A stretch of 6,077 nucleotides of DNA. It comes from Anaerolineae bacterium. GTDB lineage: Bacteria > Chloroflexota > Anaerolineae > 4572-78 > J111. Position numbers and translations under genes: made by a program. Within the stretch, counting starts at the first letter, position 1, and the number at the start of each line of letters is the position of its first letter. Under the pieces are notes generated by a model. It did not search any database and was not told where the DNA came from. It saw only the letters and a list, made by a program, of their open reading frames with translations. Below are positions 4,409-6,077 of this stretch, one piece after another. The stretch is from NCBI GenBank assembly GCA_020433785.1, contig JAGRCC010000155.1:1-6077 (forward strand), in the 5' to 3' direction.

Positions 4409-6022
4409 ATGCTGAGATTAAAAAAATATGTATTGATCGTGTTACTCGGTGTAGCTGTGGCCGCGCTGCTGTCAGCTTGTGGCGGGTCATCGGACGCGGC
4501 GGATGAAACGCCCGCCAACTCGATTACGGTCGGCCTGGGCACCGAACCGCCTAATTTGGACCCGCGCAACTACAACTACACCGCCGGCACCTTTGCCGTG
4601 GCCTGGCAGATTTTCGAGCCGCTGGTCTACCACGATACCCGCACCGACGAGCTGATCCCCGGCCTGGCCGAGTCGTGGGAGCAGATCGACCCGACGACGT
4701 ATGAGTTCAAGCTGCGCCAAGACGTCACCTGGCACGACGGCGAGCCGTTCACCGCCGAGGATGTGGCCTGGACCTTGACCCGCGGCCCGCGCCCGATTCA
4801 GGAGTTTGGGCTCAATCAGGACAAACCGGTCGAGGTGGTGGATGACCACACCATCCGGGTCTACACCGCCAATCCCGTTGGCTACTTTATGGTGCAGAGT
4901 ATTGCTCTCAATCTGCGGATTATGCCCAAGCACATTTTGGGCGATTGGTACGCCGACTGCCAGACCGCTATGACCGAGCAAGGGCTGGCAGCCGAGTCAA
5001 CCGGCGAGGTCTGCACTGAAGTCGAGAAGAACCGCGTCTGGACCGAGAATATCGTCGGCACCGGGCCGTTCAAGTTTAAGTCCTGGGAACCGGGCGTTAA
5101 CATCGTGCTGGCCGCCAATCAAGATTATTGGGGCGGCGCACCCAAGATCGATGAGGTGGTCTTCAAGTGGGTCGAGGAAGAGGCCACCCGTATCATCAAT
5201 CTCGAATCGGGTGAGTACGATCTAATTCTGGGTGTGCCCGATACCGACATCGAGCGGCTGGAGACGGTGGACAACATTACCGTGCTCAAAAGCCCCGGCT
5301 ACGGCTACGATATGATCACGCTCAATGAGGCTGTTCCGGCGCTGGCCGATGCGCGCGTTCGCCAGGCCATTGCCTACGCCGTAGACAAAGAGTCGCTGAT
5401 GAAGCTGTTCCCCGGCGTGGTCACACGCACCTGCGGCCCTCTGTCTACCCGCTCTTCCTTCTATAATAAGGACGTGAATTGTTACGACTACGATCCCGAT
5501 CAGGCCAAAGCCTTGCTGAAAGAAGCCGGTTGGGATGCCAACACTACCTTGACCCTAAAAGCGCCGCCCGACCAGCAAAATGAAGCTCAATTGATCCAGC
5601 GCAACTTGCAGGATGTCGGCATCAAGGTCGATCTGCTCACGGTGGAAGCGGGCGCTTACTACCAGGAAGTGCGCGACGGCCAATCCGAACTGGCCCTGTA
5701 CGGCTTCAGCAATATCGTCGATCCCGACCATATGTATTGGGTCTTCCACAAGGATTGGATCTTAGGTACGGCCTCGGCCTATCAGAACGACACCGTGAGC
5801 AGTTTGTTGGAAGAGGGCCAAACCACCACCGATCAGGCCAAACGCCGCCAAATCTATAACGAAGCTCAACAGATCATCGTCGATGACGACGCCGCCGCCG
5901 TTTTCCTGTACAGCCACGATGATGTCCGGGCCTATCGCAGCGATCGGCTGACCGGCCTCGAAGAGATGCCGCTGCCGACCGATGTCTTCTACTGGCTCCG
6001 CTCGGCTGAGGTGGTTGAATAA
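4409..6022 (+). CDS. ABC transporter substrate-binding lipoprotein, family 5 (peptide/nickel type)
   Basis: This is an extracytoplasmic receptor that binds a peptide or similar solute and delivers it to an ABC permease. A lipoprotein signal peptide is clear: basic MLRLKK, a hydrophobic core, and lipobox LSAC with the acylated Cys at 24, followed by a GGSSDAADE linker. The family 5 signatures are present. They are TEPPNLDP (45-52), the ESW...YEFKLRQDVTWHDGEPFTAEDV block (88-119), VGTGPFKFKSW (216-226) with NQDYWGGAPKIDEV (237-250), VRQAIAYAVDKESL (317-330), and DPDQAKALLKEAGW (362-375). At 537 residues it is full length. ATG 4409 has GAGGG (4398-4402) six bases upstream. C184/C202 and C342/C358 could form disulfides. 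The substrate cannot be read; DppA, OppA and NikA relatives share these motifs. Permease and ATPase genes are not in the window and may follow downstream. Confidence 0.95.
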   Translation: MLRLKKYVLIVLLGVAVAALLSACGGSSDAADETPANSITVGLGTEPPNLDPRNYNYTAGTFAVAWQIFEPLVYHDTRTDELIPGLAESWEQIDPTTYEFKLRQDVTWHDGEPFTAEDVAWTLTRGPRPIQEFGLNQDKPVEVVDDHTIRVYTANPVGYFMVQSIALNLRIMPKHILGDWYADCQTAMTEQGLAAESTGEVCTEVEKNRVWTENIVGTGPFKFKSWEPGVNIVLAANQDYWGGAPKIDEVVFKWVEEEATRIINLESGEYDLILGVPDTDIERLETVDNITVLKSPGYGYDMITLNEAVPALADARVRQAIAYAVDKESLMKLFPGVVTRTCGPLSTRSSFYNKDVNCYDYDPDQAKALLKEAGWDANTTLTLKAPPDQQNEAQLIQRNLQDVGIKVDLLTVEAGAYYQEVRDGQSELALYGFSNIVDPDHMYWVFHKDWILGTASAYQNDTVSSLLEEGQTTTDQAKRRQIYNEAQQIIVDDDAAAVFLYSHDDVRAYRSDRLTGLEEMPLPTDVFYWLRSAEVVE

Positions 6023-6043
6023 GAATAAGCTACGGCGGGTTCG

Positions 6044-6077
6044 ATGACTCGTTCGGCGGCGGTACGGACCGTTCGGC
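6044..6077 (+). CDS. Possible start of a downstream gene, cut by the window edge
   Basis: An ATG 21 bases after the stop of the solute-binding protein opens a frame reading MTRSAAVRTVR to the end of the window. Transport operons usually continue with permease genes, so a start here is plausible. There is no strong Shine-Dalgarno sequence, and eleven codons show no family motif. A GTTCGGC repeat twenty bases apart (6051-6057, 6071-6077) makes coding status less certain. Confidence 0.22.
   Translation, partial: MTRSAAVRTVR

Noticed and set aside
4487..4981. Minus-strand open frame of 164 codons inside the solute-binding protein gene
   Set aside because: It lies opposite a clearly conserved family 5 protein in GC-rich DNA. 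Its Gly/Val/Arg-rich content is typical of an antisense shadow.

Overview
The window looks like a chromosomal segment from a Chloroflexota-type bacterium (Anaerolineae or a relative). The grounds are circumstantial: a very large MalT-like LuxR regulator of the kind abundant in that phylum, a family 5 solute-binding lipoprotein with a Gly/Ser-rich start after its lipobox, tRNA genes without encoded CCA, and moderately GC-rich genes separated by AT-rich spacers. No single marker fixes the taxon.

Layout from left to right. Positions 1-79 are a short spacer with regularly spaced GGTAWW hexamers. A 920-residue ATPase-TPR-HTH regulator (80-2842) is on the minus strand. Its start is preceded by an intrinsic terminator (2857-2890) and a near-consensus promoter (2932-2959), an arrangement that suggests transcription attenuation. 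A possible 18-codon leader ORF runs through that terminator. Further out is a 78-bp element with perfect 14-bp inverted ends (2985-3062). A plus-strand tRNA operon follows, with promoter 3112-3140, tRNA-Pro(TGG), tRNA-Gly(TCC), a tRNA with anticodon CAT that could be Met or Ile2, and a clear terminator at 3401-3434.

After a gene-free spacer (3435-3595) comes a two-gene toxin-antitoxin operon on the minus strand. A Phd/YefM-type antitoxin (3988-4218) overlaps a PIN-domain (VapC-like) toxin (3596-3991) by ATGA. Its promoter overlaps a perfect inverted repeat built on two TGTACA cores, a plausible autoregulatory operator. Pointing away from it is a complete ABC-transporter substrate-binding lipoprotein of the peptide/nickel family (4409-6022). 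It is probably the first gene of an uptake operon whose permease and ATPase genes would lie to the right of the window.

The protein genes belong to separate functional units; nothing ties the regulator to the transporter directly. The least ordinary structure is the promoter, terminator and overlapping small ORFs ahead of the large regulator. The TGTACA operator is the best supported regulatory site. I see no CRISPR array, transposase, rRNA or phage gene.
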